From an uncultured Akkermansia sp. (lineage in GTDB: Bacteria; Verrucomicrobiota; Verrucomicrobiia; Verrucomicrobiales; Akkermansiaceae), in NCBI GenBank assembly GCA_904501915.1, contig CAJGCV010000011.1:1-31559 (forward strand): 31,559 nt of DNA. The letters are read 5' to 3'. Numbering within the stretch: position 1 is the first letter of the stretch; every line of letters begins with the position of its first letter. The position numbers and the translations under genes were made by a program. The notes below the pieces were generated by a model, which saw only the letters and a list, made by a program, of their open reading frames with translations, did no database searches and was not told the DNA's origin. This document shows positions 7,062 to 14,459 of this stretch, piece by piece.

Positions 7062-7670
7062 ATGAAAGTAGCCGTTGTCAGATACAACGCGGGCAATATC
7101 CGCTCGGTCATCAATGCGTTGCACCGCATTGGCGAGGTGCCGGTGGTGACGGATGACCCTGCCGAGCTTGCCGCCGCGGACCGCGTTATCTTCCCGGGGC
7201 AGGGCGAGGCTGCCAATACCATGGCATACTTGCGCAAAAGCGGTCTGGACGAGGTGATTCGCAACCTGAAGCAGCCCGTGCTGGGCATCTGCATCGGTCA
7301 GCAGCTTCTCTGCGCCCACTCAGAGGAGGGCGATACCCCCTGTCTGGGGGTATTTGAAAGCCCGGTCGTGCGTTTCCCCGCCGTATGCGGGGAGGAACGC
7401 GTGAAAATCCCCCAGATTGGCTGGAACACCATCGAAAACCTCAGCACGCCACTTTTTGAGGGGCTGAAAGAGGGCGATTTCGTTTACTTCGTGCATAGTT
7501 TCTATGTGCCCGACTGCGCGGCGGCTATTGCCCGCACCACCTACGGCGGCGTGACCTATGCCAGCGCCCTGCGCCGCGGCAATTTCTACACCACCCAGTT
7601 CCACCCGGAGAAGAGCGGCGATGTAGGCCTGCGCATCCTCCATAATTTCATCCACCTCTGCCATGATTGA
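7062..7670 (+). CDS. hisH: Imidazole glycerol phosphate synthase, glutaminase subunit
   Basis: The 202-residue class I glutamine amidotransferase supplies ammonia to HisF. The catalytic triad is visible: nucleophile C77 in LGICIGQQLL, with H181 and E183 in QFHPEKSG. KIPQIGWN (115-122) and FVHSFYV (143-149) are HisH hallmarks. An in-frame ATG lies further upstream at 6987 inside hisB; the ATG at 7062 matches the family start MKVAVVRYNAGN and is preferred. The gene ends 8 nt inside hisA, as expected for subunits and consecutive steps made from one mRNA. Confidence 0.96.
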   Translation: MKVAVVRYNAGNIRSVINALHRIGEVPVVTDDPAELAAADRVIFPGQGEAANTMAYLRKSGLDEVIRNLKQPVLGICIGQQLLCAHSEEGDTPCLGVFESPVVRFPAVCGEERVKIPQIGWNTIENLSTPLFEGLKEGDFVYFVHSFYVPDCAAAIARTTYGGVTYASALRRGNFYTTQFHPEKSGDVGLRILHNFIHLCHD

Positions 7671-8379
7671 GCTGATTCCTGCCATTGATATCATCGGCGG
7701 CCAGTGTGTGCGCCTGACGAAAGGCGACTACGCCGCCCGGAAGACATATGACCCGCACCCCGAGGATGTGGCTCGCCGCTTCTATGATATGGGCGTGCGT
7801 CGCCTGCATGTGGTGGACCTCGATGGCGCCAAGGCAGACCACATCGTGAATCTGGAGACGCTGAAGAAAATCACTGCTCTGGGCATGACGGTGGATTTCG
7901 GCGGCGGTATCAAGCAGGAGAGCGACCTGCAGGCCGCTTTCGACCACGGTGCTGCCATGGTGACGGTGGGCAGCCTGGCTGCCACCGACCCGCAGCGCCT
8001 GCTGAAGTGGGCTGAGAAGTATGGCCCCAATCGCTTCATTGTGGGGGCTGATGCGCTGAATGGCCGCGTGATGATTAAGGGTTGGCGCGAGGACGGCGGC
8101 ATGAGCCTGGATGAATTCGTGAGCTTCTATATGAGCCATGGCATCACCCGCGTGCTCTGCACCGATATTTCCCGCGATGGCACTCTGGGAGGCCCGAATA
8201 CAGCGCTCTACCAGGAGATTATGACGAAACACCCCGGCTGCCGCCTCATTGCCAGCGGCGGTGTGAGCTGCACGGAGGATATCCGCGCGCTGGATGCCGC
8301 CGGCATTCCCTCCGTTGTCTTCGGTAAGGCCTACTACGAAGGCCGAATCGACCTTCAGCAATTAATCTCAAATCACTAA
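7663..8379 (+). CDS. hisA: ProFAR isomerase (phosphoribosylformimino-AICAR ribotide isomerase)
   Basis: The 238-residue (beta-alpha)8 barrel opens the ribose ring of ProFAR by an Amadori rearrangement to give PRFAR, the HisF/HisH substrate. Seen: MIELIPAIDIIGGQCVRL at the start, catalytic aspartates D9 and D130 (VGADALNGRV), and the phosphate-binding glycines in DFGGGI (78-83) and ASGGVS. It overlaps hisH by 8 nt and precedes hisF by 5 nt. Confidence 0.97.
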   Translation: MIELIPAIDIIGGQCVRLTKGDYAARKTYDPHPEDVARRFYDMGVRRLHVVDLDGAKADHIVNLETLKKITALGMTVDFGGGIKQESDLQAAFDHGAAMVTVGSLAATDPQRLLKWAEKYGPNRFIVGADALNGRVMIKGWREDGGMSLDEFVSFYMSHGITRVLCTDISRDGTLGGPNTALYQEIMTKHPGCRLIASGGVSCTEDIRALDAAGIPSVVFGKAYYEGRIDLQQLISNH

Positions 8380-8384
8380 TCATT

Positions 8385-9140
8385 ATGCTTGCAAAACGTA
8401 TCATTCCCTGTCTGGATGTCAAGGACGGCCGCACCGTCAAAGGTATCAATTTCGTGAACCTGCGCGATGCAGGCGACCCTGTAGAGCTGGGCAAGGCCTA
8501 CAGCGAGCAGGGGGCAGATGAACTCGTGTTCCTCGATATCGCCGCCACGCACGAAGGCCGCAAGACCTTTACCGATATGGTTTCCCGCGTGGCTGCTGCC
8601 ATTTCCATTCCCTTCACCGTGGGCGGTGGTATTCATGAACTGGCGGATGTAGCCCGCCTGCTGGAAGCAGGGGCCGACAAGGTGAGTCTCAATTCTGCGG
8701 TCCTTCGCAACCCCCAGCTGGTGAATGAGATTGCCAGCCACTTCGGTTCCCAGGTATGCGTGGCGGCTATTGATGCCCGCTGCGATGCCGATGGCTGGCA
8801 CTGCTACGTGAACGGTGGCCGCATCCGCGTGGAGCGCACGCTCTTCGACTGGGCCCGCGAGGTTGCCGACCGCGGTGCAGGTGAAATCCTCTTCACCAGC
8901 ATGGACCACGACGGCGTGAAGCAGGGCTTCCCGAACGAGGCTCTTGCCCGCCTGTCCGATGAGCTGAGTATTCCGGTCATCGCCAGCGGTGGTGCCGGTG
9001 CTAAGGAACACTTTGCCGATGCCTTCCGCCTGGGCCATGCCGATGCCGCACTGGCAGCCAGCGTGTTCCACTTCGGCGAAATCAAGATTCCCGAACTCAA
9101 GCAGTACCTCCACAATGAAGGTATCTGCGTGAGACTGTAA
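8385..9140 (+). CDS. hisF: Imidazole glycerol phosphate synthase, cyclase subunit
   Basis: The 251-residue barrel takes ammonia from HisH and converts PRFAR to imidazole glycerol phosphate and AICAR. Seen: MLAKRIIPCLDVKDGRTVKG at the start, catalytic D11 and D130 (AAIDARCD), TVGGGI at 78-83 and the C-terminal phosphate loop ASGGAGAKEHF. It is the last gene of the contiguous his block. A strong hairpin follows 22 nt later, and the missing hisIE lies beyond an opposing gene. Confidence 0.97.
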   Translation: MLAKRIIPCLDVKDGRTVKGINFVNLRDAGDPVELGKAYSEQGADELVFLDIAATHEGRKTFTDMVSRVAAAISIPFTVGGGIHELADVARLLEAGADKVSLNSAVLRNPQLVNEIASHFGSQVCVAAIDARCDADGWHCYVNGGRIRVERTLFDWAREVADRGAGEILFTSMDHDGVKQGFPNEALARLSDELSIPVIASGGAGAKEHFADAFRLGHADAALAASVFHFGEIKIPELKQYLHNEGICVRL

Positions 9141-9162
9141 ATGCAGGTTCTGTATAAAAGAG

Positions 9163-9195
9163 ACACCCCTGAGAATTTTTTACTCAAAGGGGTGT
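9163..9195. terminator. Bidirectional terminator between hisF and the DUF1963-like gene
   Basis: ACACCCCT (9163-9170) pairs with AGGGGTGT (9188-9195); GAG/CTC extends the stem inward past a small bulge. On the plus strand TTCTGTTTG follows, on the minus strand CTCTTTTA. It sits between convergent genes. Confidence 0.65.
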
Positions 9196-9229
9196 TTCTG
9201 TTTGCCTGAAAAGGTTGGATACCCGATGC

Positions 9230-10264
9230 TTAATAGCAGTCGGACGTGACAATCCAGTCGTTTTTATCCGCGTTGTAGAAGAAATAGTAGATACCGGCAT
9301 CGCCAATATTCAGGTCAGCCGCTCTATCCCAGGTGATTTGCAGCACGAAGGGATAGCCCTCCGGTTCTTCTCCATCCTGGATAAAGGTGGGATACCCTCC
9401 TATTTTGTGGGTCTCGTAGGTGGCGTGCAGGTCCGGATTCGAGAAGCCGCCTGCGGGAATCTGCTCCATCTCATTGGTTTCGCAGGCTGCATCGCAGATG
9501 ACTTCTTCATATTCGATATGGTGCATATCCTCGAGTTCGACAATCTTATCCCACATTTCGTCTCCACCGCCGCTGCATCTGCCGAACGGCATATCGTGTG
9601 CCACCGCTTCCGGGGTGAGGAGACGGGTCTTCCATATGCTGGAGGTATAATCGCAGGGAACAAGCCCCTCCAGGGTCGGGTAGGTGCGGATGATGCAGCC
9701 AAGCTGTGGTTTTTCCAATGGATTTTCTGCCCAGGATTCTTCGTGGGCAAAAATAGTGATAAGAGCAACCTGACTGAGTGCTGCAGGTACGCCGGGTAAA
9801 TCCGGTACGAACAGTGTGGCCAGTGGTTCCAGCCGGTTTCCTTCGGAATCGACCGGCCATTCCTCGCCGGGCAGCTGCCAGGTGACGCGCCCCAGGCAGC
9901 TTACATGCCCCTCTGGCAGTTCGTTAACCGGGGCGCTGCGCAGAATCACAGCCGGTTTCTGTAAGGCCTGGCGCAAGGCGTTAATCTGAGGTTGCAGTTT
10001 TGTTATTTCGGCGGGAGTAGCCTTGGTGGCCTGAGCTTTGCTGTTGTAGGAAGGTGGCGCTTCGGGGAGCGGTGCTTTGCGGTTGTAGATGTACCAGCAC
10101 ACCGATACGGCCAGCACAATAGACAGGAAATAAGCAAGGACCAGCCCGAGGTTGTCTCCTACCTTTTCTTTCAGCCCGAGGAGTCTGGAAACGACTTTCG
10201 AGATGAGGAGCGAGCACCCGAGTACAACGAAGATGTGGTAGAGTATGGAACCGATCAGTTTCAT
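9230..10264 (-). CDS. Membrane-anchored DUF1963 (YwqG-like) protein
   Basis: The 344-residue protein has two N-terminal membrane segments (about 7-24 and 39-60) and a soluble domain from about 90 to the end. The C-terminal stretch HKIGGYPTFIQDGE, followed by FVLQITWDRA and GIYYFFYN, resembles the DUF1963/YwqG family, whose function I do not know. Family assignment rests on these motifs by eye and is moderate. It has its own promoter, 12 nt from -10 to ATG, and faces against hisF, so it is not part of the his operon. It separates hisF from hisIE, which suggests an insertion into a formerly continuous operon. Confidence 0.75.
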   Translation of the reverse strand: MKLIGSILYHIFVVLGCSLLISKVVSRLLGLKEKVGDNLGLVLAYFLSIVLAVSVCWYIYNRKAPLPEAPPSYNSKAQATKATPAEITKLQPQINALRQALQKPAVILRSAPVNELPEGHVSCLGRVTWQLPGEEWPVDSEGNRLEPLATLFVPDLPGVPAALSQVALITIFAHEESWAENPLEKPQLGCIIRTYPTLEGLVPCDYTSSIWKTRLLTPEAVAHDMPFGRCSGGGDEMWDKIVELEDMHHIEYEEVICDAACETNEMEQIPAGGFSNPDLHATYETHKIGGYPTFIQDGEEPEGYPFVLQITWDRAADLNIGDAGIYYFFYNADKNDWIVTSDCY

Positions 10265-10276
10265 GTCTGCTATTGT

Positions 10277-10305
10277 ATTATCTTTCTGTTGTTTTACAAG
10301 CGCAA
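10277..10305 (-). promoter_or_regulatory. Promoter of the DUF1963-like gene
   Basis: A -35 TTGCGC (10300-10305) and a -10 GATAAT (10277-10282) are separated by 17 nt. The -10 ends 12 nt before the ATG. It is divergent from the hisIE promoter. Confidence 0.55.
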
Positions 10306-10354
10306 ATCTTTTAACTTGATGCTAAAAAAACACTGGGCGTTGACCTGAAAAGGT

Positions 10355-10383
10355 GTGGCATTTTCCGTAACTTATGCTATACT
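10355..10383 (+). promoter_or_regulatory. Promoter of hisIE
   Basis: A -35 GTGGCA (10355-10360) and a -10 TATACT (10378-10383) are separated by 17 nt. The -10 ends 26 nt before the chosen ATG. It shows that the detached hisIE has its own transcription. Confidence 0.5.
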
Positions 10384-10409
10384 CTGCCCGTAACCCTGCT
10401 TTTCTGCTT

Positions 10410-11024
10410 ATGTCAATCGACTTCGATAAATGCGGCGGCCTGGTGCCCGCCATTATTCAGGATGCCGCCACGGGCAAGGTGCTCATGATGGGCTACATGA
10501 ACGAAGAATCCTTTGCCCGTACCCAGGAAACCGGGCGCGTGTGCTTCTACAGCCGCAGCCGCCAGTGCCTGTGGACCAAGGGCGAGACCAGCGGAAATTA
10601 CCTCGATGTAGTGAGCATCAAGGTGGATTGCGACAACGATACACTCCTCATTCAGGCCACGCCGCATGGTCCGGTGTGCCACACCGGCACGGATACCTGC
10701 TGGGGCGAGAAGAATGAGGCCAGTCCGCTGCTGTTCCTCACCGAGCTGCAGGATTTCATCAACAAGCGCCACGAGGAAATGCCCGAGGGCTCTTACACTA
10801 CCAGCCTGTTCCGTGATGGCATCAACCGCATGGCTCAGAAAGTGGGCGAGGAAGCCCTGGAAGCCTGTCTCGAAGCCTGCAACGGCACGAATGAGCGCCT
10901 CATCTACGAGGCTTCCGATATGTTCTACCACCTCATTGTGCTGCTTACCTCCAAGGGACTACGCATCGAGCAGGTCATTGAGGAGCTTGCTTCCCGCCAC
11001 AAGCCGGGTTGGAAGAAACACTGA
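10410..11024 (+). CDS. hisIE: Phosphoribosyl-AMP cyclohydrolase / phosphoribosyl-ATP pyrophosphatase
   Basis: The 204-residue fused enzyme runs steps 2 and 3 of histidine synthesis. Residues 1-105 are HisI: LWTKGETSGN at 54-63, the metal-binding VDCDND at 72-77 and GPVCHTG at 88-94. Residues 108-204 are HisE: SLFRDGINRMAQKVGEEALE (132-151) and EASDMFYHLIVLL (167-179) with its acidic metal ligands. An in-frame ATG 36 nt upstream (10374) lies inside the -10 region of the likely promoter, so the ATG at 10410, which matches the family start, is used. It completes the pathway begun by the hisG-hisF block. Confidence 0.96.
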   Translation: MSIDFDKCGGLVPAIIQDAATGKVLMMGYMNEESFARTQETGRVCFYSRSRQCLWTKGETSGNYLDVVSIKVDCDNDTLLIQATPHGPVCHTGTDTCWGEKNEASPLLFLTELQDFINKRHEEMPEGSYTTSLFRDGINRMAQKVGEEALEACLEACNGTNERLIYEASDMFYHLIVLLTSKGLRIEQVIEELASRHKPGWKKH

Positions 11025-11063
11025 TATCTCTGCTTTCTGCCGCCTTCTTACCTTCTGCCCGCG

Positions 11064-11903
11064 ATGATAAGGAAAGCGCCCATCAGTCTGCAACCGATGG
11101 TATCGCGCATGCAGCAGCGTGTGCGTGCTGCGGTGGCTTTACCGGCGGCAGAGCAGGGGGGTGCCTGCTATTGTGAAGGCCGGGCGAAGGCTGATTTCTG
11201 CGCGTCGGTGAGCGCTGGTGATGAGTCTGCCGTGAATCTGGCTCTGGATGTGGTGGCGGCAGAGCTGTGGCTCGGTCCGCATGATGCCGGGCGCTATGGC
11301 CGTGCGTTCCGGGCTGCGCTCCGGCGTGCCTGCATAGCTGGTGCTATGACCGAGGCTCAGAAGCGTGTGCTGTTCAGCATCGAGCTGCGGAACCTGCGCC
11401 GCCTGACCCTGCGGGCTCGCCATACGCTCCCGGGCTATGAGCAGCAGCGGGCGGCTCGCCGTCTGCCGGGGCAGATGATGGTGATGCAGCGTTGCTTTGG
11501 TGCGGTGCCGGAGCTGAACCTTGGCATCAAGGACTGGCCGGAGGTAGAGCCGCCCATGGAGATGCTGCAGAAAGCCGTGCGCCGTGGCTGGTTTTCTGAT
11601 TGTACCGCGGAAAAGCTGGCGAAGAAATCATATGACCTTCTCATGGATTTATTTCACCCGCCGGCGGAGATGCTGCCACCTGAAGATAAATTGGAAACAG
11701 TTCAGGATGTGCCTGCTGATACGCTTTGCTACTTTTTCAGCTGCAAAGGGTGGAAGCATGTGTGCTGGCTGGTGGCACCCTGGGGAGAGTTGCGGAATAT
11801 CTGCGGTCTGGTATTGGCTGCAGACGGCTCATTCTTCGTTAATCAAGACGAGTGGGGCGAACTGTTAGGAGCCAGTAGCCCCCGATATTCAGAGTTTGCG
11901 TAA
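11064..11903 (+). CDS. Unknown protein (279 aa), downstream of hisIE
   Basis: I do not recognise this protein. It has no signal peptide or membrane segment. The N-terminal half is rich in Arg and Ala with helix-like stretches; the C-terminal part has SCKGWKHVCWLVAPWGELRN and VLAADGSFFVNQDEWGELL, which look like a small alpha/beta fold. A handful of Cys residues are scattered (ACYCEG near 35), without a clear zinc motif. The start is 39 nt after hisIE, with no promoter that I can see between them, so it is probably co-transcribed. Internal ATGs at codons 12 and 16 are alternative starts. A strong terminator follows. No link to histidine synthesis is evident. Confidence 0.75.
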   Translation: MIRKAPISLQPMVSRMQQRVRAAVALPAAEQGGACYCEGRAKADFCASVSAGDESAVNLALDVVAAELWLGPHDAGRYGRAFRAALRRACIAGAMTEAQKRVLFSIELRNLRRLTLRARHTLPGYEQQRAARRLPGQMMVMQRCFGAVPELNLGIKDWPEVEPPMEMLQKAVRRGWFSDCTAEKLAKKSYDLLMDLFHPPAEMLPPEDKLETVQDVPADTLCYFFSCKGWKHVCWLVAPWGELRNICGLVLAADGSFFVNQDEWGELLGASSPRYSEFA

Positions 11904-11933
11904 GATGCAGATTATACTCGGTAAAAGAGTAAA

Positions 11934-11967
11934 GTAAAAGCCCCTGCTGTTATGCAGGGGCTTTTAC
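11934..11967. terminator. Bidirectional terminator
   Basis: GTAAAAGCCCCTGC (11934-11947) pairs perfectly with GCAGGGGCTTTTAC (11954-11967), a 14-bp stem with loop TGTTAT. The U-tracts lie within the outer stem on both strands. It ends the 11064-11903 gene and lptD, which converge here. Confidence 0.85.
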
Positions 11968-11981
11968 ATGAGTGATATTCT

Positions 11982-14420
11982 TTAGAGAAGGTTAACCGGC
12001 AAGGCTGTACCTGTTTCTCCCAGAGTGAATGAGAAACCTATGCCTGTTTCCTTCTTACCACCGTTGTCGCGCATATAGATGGTTGTGCCGATGTACCACG
12101 CGCCAGAATGGTGGAAGAGCGAATATTGCTGAATGGGTATGGTGCCTTCATCAATATCATAGTACCACTGAATGGAGAGAGTGTATTTCTCGTTGAACCG
12201 GATGTTGGTACGCAGCGAAATCTGTTCGGAGTCTTCCACTGTTGCGTGGTCTGATATACTGTGGTAAGTGATATAGGATTCCAGCCACTCGCAGGGGATG
12301 ACACGCAGGGATGTACCATATTCTGTGTACCCCTCACCATTGTCAATAGTGGGTGTTTGTGAGTACAGAGAGAGACTTAACCTGTCAGAGGGATGGAACT
12401 CAATGACGTTATAGAGATTGGAGAAGTTGTGGTCAGAGTTGGGGTTGTCGATGTTGTAGTCAACGAATGAATCCCACTTGAGCATGCGGACGCGGTCTCC
12501 ATCCACGCTGGAGTTCAGGATATTCTTTAAGCCCAGACGCCATATGCGCCAGCTGCCCCAGCTGTCAATGGCGTTGAAGCCCATCAGGTCAAGCGGCATG
12601 GGGGTGGTTGTGCTGCTCCACTGGCTGGACCAGGTGTCAATTTGCGGCACGAGTTCGTTGGAAGAGGATATGGAGCCTTGAGAATAGGTTGCATAGGGCT
12701 GAATCAGGTGATGCAGACCATCCAGCCCGAAGGATTTCCATTTGAATTCGGGGTAGGTGTTGTGGAACTTCATATTGAAGTCGCAACTCACGTAGCCCAG
12801 GAAACGGTTGTCTGACCCGATGCCGCCCACATCATAGTACCCCGTGTAGGCTCCACCTGCTTTCGGCGTGATATTGAGGAACTTCATCGCCGTCAGATTT
12901 GTGGTGAACTCGTGCGTTGTGTTGACGCGCACAAAGCTCTCTGTATTCATGAGTCGGGTGTAATAATCTTTCAGAGACCCCTCGCGCAGCTGGTCAATCT
13001 GGTGCTTGTATGCCAGGCGGGTTTCATGCGGCAGGTATTGACGCATGATGCTGGCTGAGTTGTTGGTCTCGTAGTTGATGCCGGTGTTGCCAATGGCGGA
13101 GCGGACCCGGTAGTACGATGCCTCAATGCGTTCGTTTGTTTCGTAGAAGTCATTGGGAGCAAAGCGCGTGTAGAGCATGCTTTGCGAGGTGTTGGTGCGG
13201 CGCACGAGCCGGACTGTATTGTCCGGTTTGTCGTTAATCTGGCTGATATCGGGGAAGAAGTCGCGCAGCATGTAGCGGTCGCTCAGGATGTTGATATCCG
13301 TGACGAGTTGCCATTTGCCATGGGCATCTGCAGCAGGGGTGACATCCCACAATGCCTGCATGGCAATGCGGTAACGCTGGCGGTCTACGGGGGCGCGCTC
13401 GCCTTCAACGGGGTTGATGGAGGAGTCTGCGTCTGACAGGAAGTAGGAGGAGAAACCAGTCATGTCCTTATACCGATCAGTCATGGCAATATCTTCCAGA
13501 TCAAGACCGTATGCCAGACCGCGGCGGACGCGGTAGTCGAGATGCAGGGTGGCAAGATAATCTGCTGTGGGCATGATGCCATCCACCCGTCGGTTGCCGA
13601 AGAGAATGCCGTAGCTGTTCTCAATGTAGGCGCCCCAGTGAGAGCGTGAACCACCACCGGGCATGTATCCTTCGCGCGGGTTGAGTGAGTGGGAGAAGGT
13701 GAACCACCCCAGCACCGGAACGGTGTATTCGGTTTCTTCTGTTGCAATGCTGAGCCGGGAGACTCGCCCGTAATCGCCGGGGTAGATGGTGAGAGTGCCG
13801 GTGCCAATCCAGGCGGAAGGTTTTTCTACATCATCCACGGTTACGTAGGCATCGTATACGGTGATGTATTCCTTACCCTCGGAGTCGGTGTTATATTCAA
13901 TACGGGAGCCACGCACCAGCATGCCATTCACTTTCATCCTTACCTTGCTGATGGCGGTGCGGTTGTCTTTCCAGTTGTAGTAGCCACCTGCCTCGCTGCG
14001 TACCAGAATTTCATCCTGGTAGATGGTCAGCGGCCCTTCGAGCATGGCATCATTAGTCTGCAGGCTGGCTACCATTCTGGGGGTGTGAATGTCTGAGCCT
14101 CCATCGGTTCGTAAGCGAATCGGCGTCTCGCTGGAGGCATCGTACACAAAGGAGTTTTTCTCCTTGTCGTATGAGATTGTGCCCCCGTTGTTGGTTACCT
14201 GCAGCGTGTCCGGAACCTCAGGAGCCGTGCTGCCAAGTACGCTGACGGCGCGTTTGGTGACATCGAGAACGGGGTTGGCGTTCTCTTTGTTTTCAAAGAT
14301 ATCCTCCGGCAGGGGTACCAGGTCAGCAGCCCCTGCGTTCAGGTGCGCCATGCTTCCCAGAATGAGGGCCAGTGCCACTTTGGCTTGCCGTTTGTTTCGT
14401 TTCATATGCTTCTTCCCCAT
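11982..14420 (-). CDS. lptD: LPS-assembly outer membrane protein LptD (OstA/Imp)
   Basis: The 812-residue beta-barrel protein inserts lipopolysaccharide into the outer leaflet of the outer membrane with LptE. Seen: a signal peptide (basic start, hydrophobic VALALILGSMAHLNAGA); an OstA-like beta-jellyroll region with repeated lipid-slide elements (about 75-230); the hallmark VPVLGWFTFSHSLNPREGYMPG, which matches the family's iP..y.P....R.GfL.P junction; then a long barrel of alternating aromatic strands. Only two cysteines appear in the mature barrel (SCDFN and PCEW), so the two-disulfide pattern of E. coli LptD is absent. A second ATG at 14405 follows GGGGAAGA, a possible ribosome site. The promoter favours initiation near 14420. 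It lies downstream of the acyltransferase gene in an envelope block. Confidence 0.88.
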   Translation of the reverse strand: MGKKHMKRNKRQAKVALALILGSMAHLNAGAADLVPLPEDIFENKENANPVLDVTKRAVSVLGSTAPEVPDTLQVTNNGGTISYDKEKNSFVYDASSETPIRLRTDGGSDIHTPRMVASLQTNDAMLEGPLTIYQDEILVRSEAGGYYNWKDNRTAISKVRMKVNGMLVRGSRIEYNTDSEGKEYITVYDAYVTVDDVEKPSAWIGTGTLTIYPGDYGRVSRLSIATEETEYTVPVLGWFTFSHSLNPREGYMPGGGSRSHWGAYIENSYGILFGNRRVDGIMPTADYLATLHLDYRVRRGLAYGLDLEDIAMTDRYKDMTGFSSYFLSDADSSINPVEGERAPVDRQRYRIAMQALWDVTPAADAHGKWQLVTDINILSDRYMLRDFFPDISQINDKPDNTVRLVRRTNTSQSMLYTRFAPNDFYETNERIEASYYRVRSAIGNTGINYETNNSASIMRQYLPHETRLAYKHQIDQLREGSLKDYYTRLMNTESFVRVNTTHEFTTNLTAMKFLNITPKAGGAYTGYYDVGGIGSDNRFLGYVSCDFNMKFHNTYPEFKWKSFGLDGLHHLIQPYATYSQGSISSSNELVPQIDTWSSQWSSTTTPMPLDLMGFNAIDSWGSWRIWRLGLKNILNSSVDGDRVRMLKWDSFVDYNIDNPNSDHNFSNLYNVIEFHPSDRLSLSLYSQTPTIDNGEGYTEYGTSLRVIPCEWLESYITYHSISDHATVEDSEQISLRTNIRFNEKYTLSIQWYYDIDEGTIPIQQYSLFHHSGAWYIGTTIYMRDNGGKKETGIGFSFTLGETGTALPVNLL

Positions 14421-14430
14421 GAGCGTTTCT

Positions 14431-14459
14431 ATAATGCCTGAATATCATGTGTTTGTCAA
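14431..14459 (-). promoter_or_regulatory. Promoter of lptD
   Basis: A consensus -35 TTGACA (14454-14459) and a -10 CATTAT (14431-14436) are separated by 17 nt. The -10 ends 10 nt before the ATG at 14420. The -35 overlaps the TGA stop codon of the preceding acyltransferase gene (14456-14458). Confidence 0.6.

Noticed and set aside
5357..7294. Long open frame on the minus strand opposite hisDC, hisB and hisH (over 600 codons).
   Set aside because: It is the shadow of GC-rich coding frames; the plus strand holds well-conserved his genes throughout.
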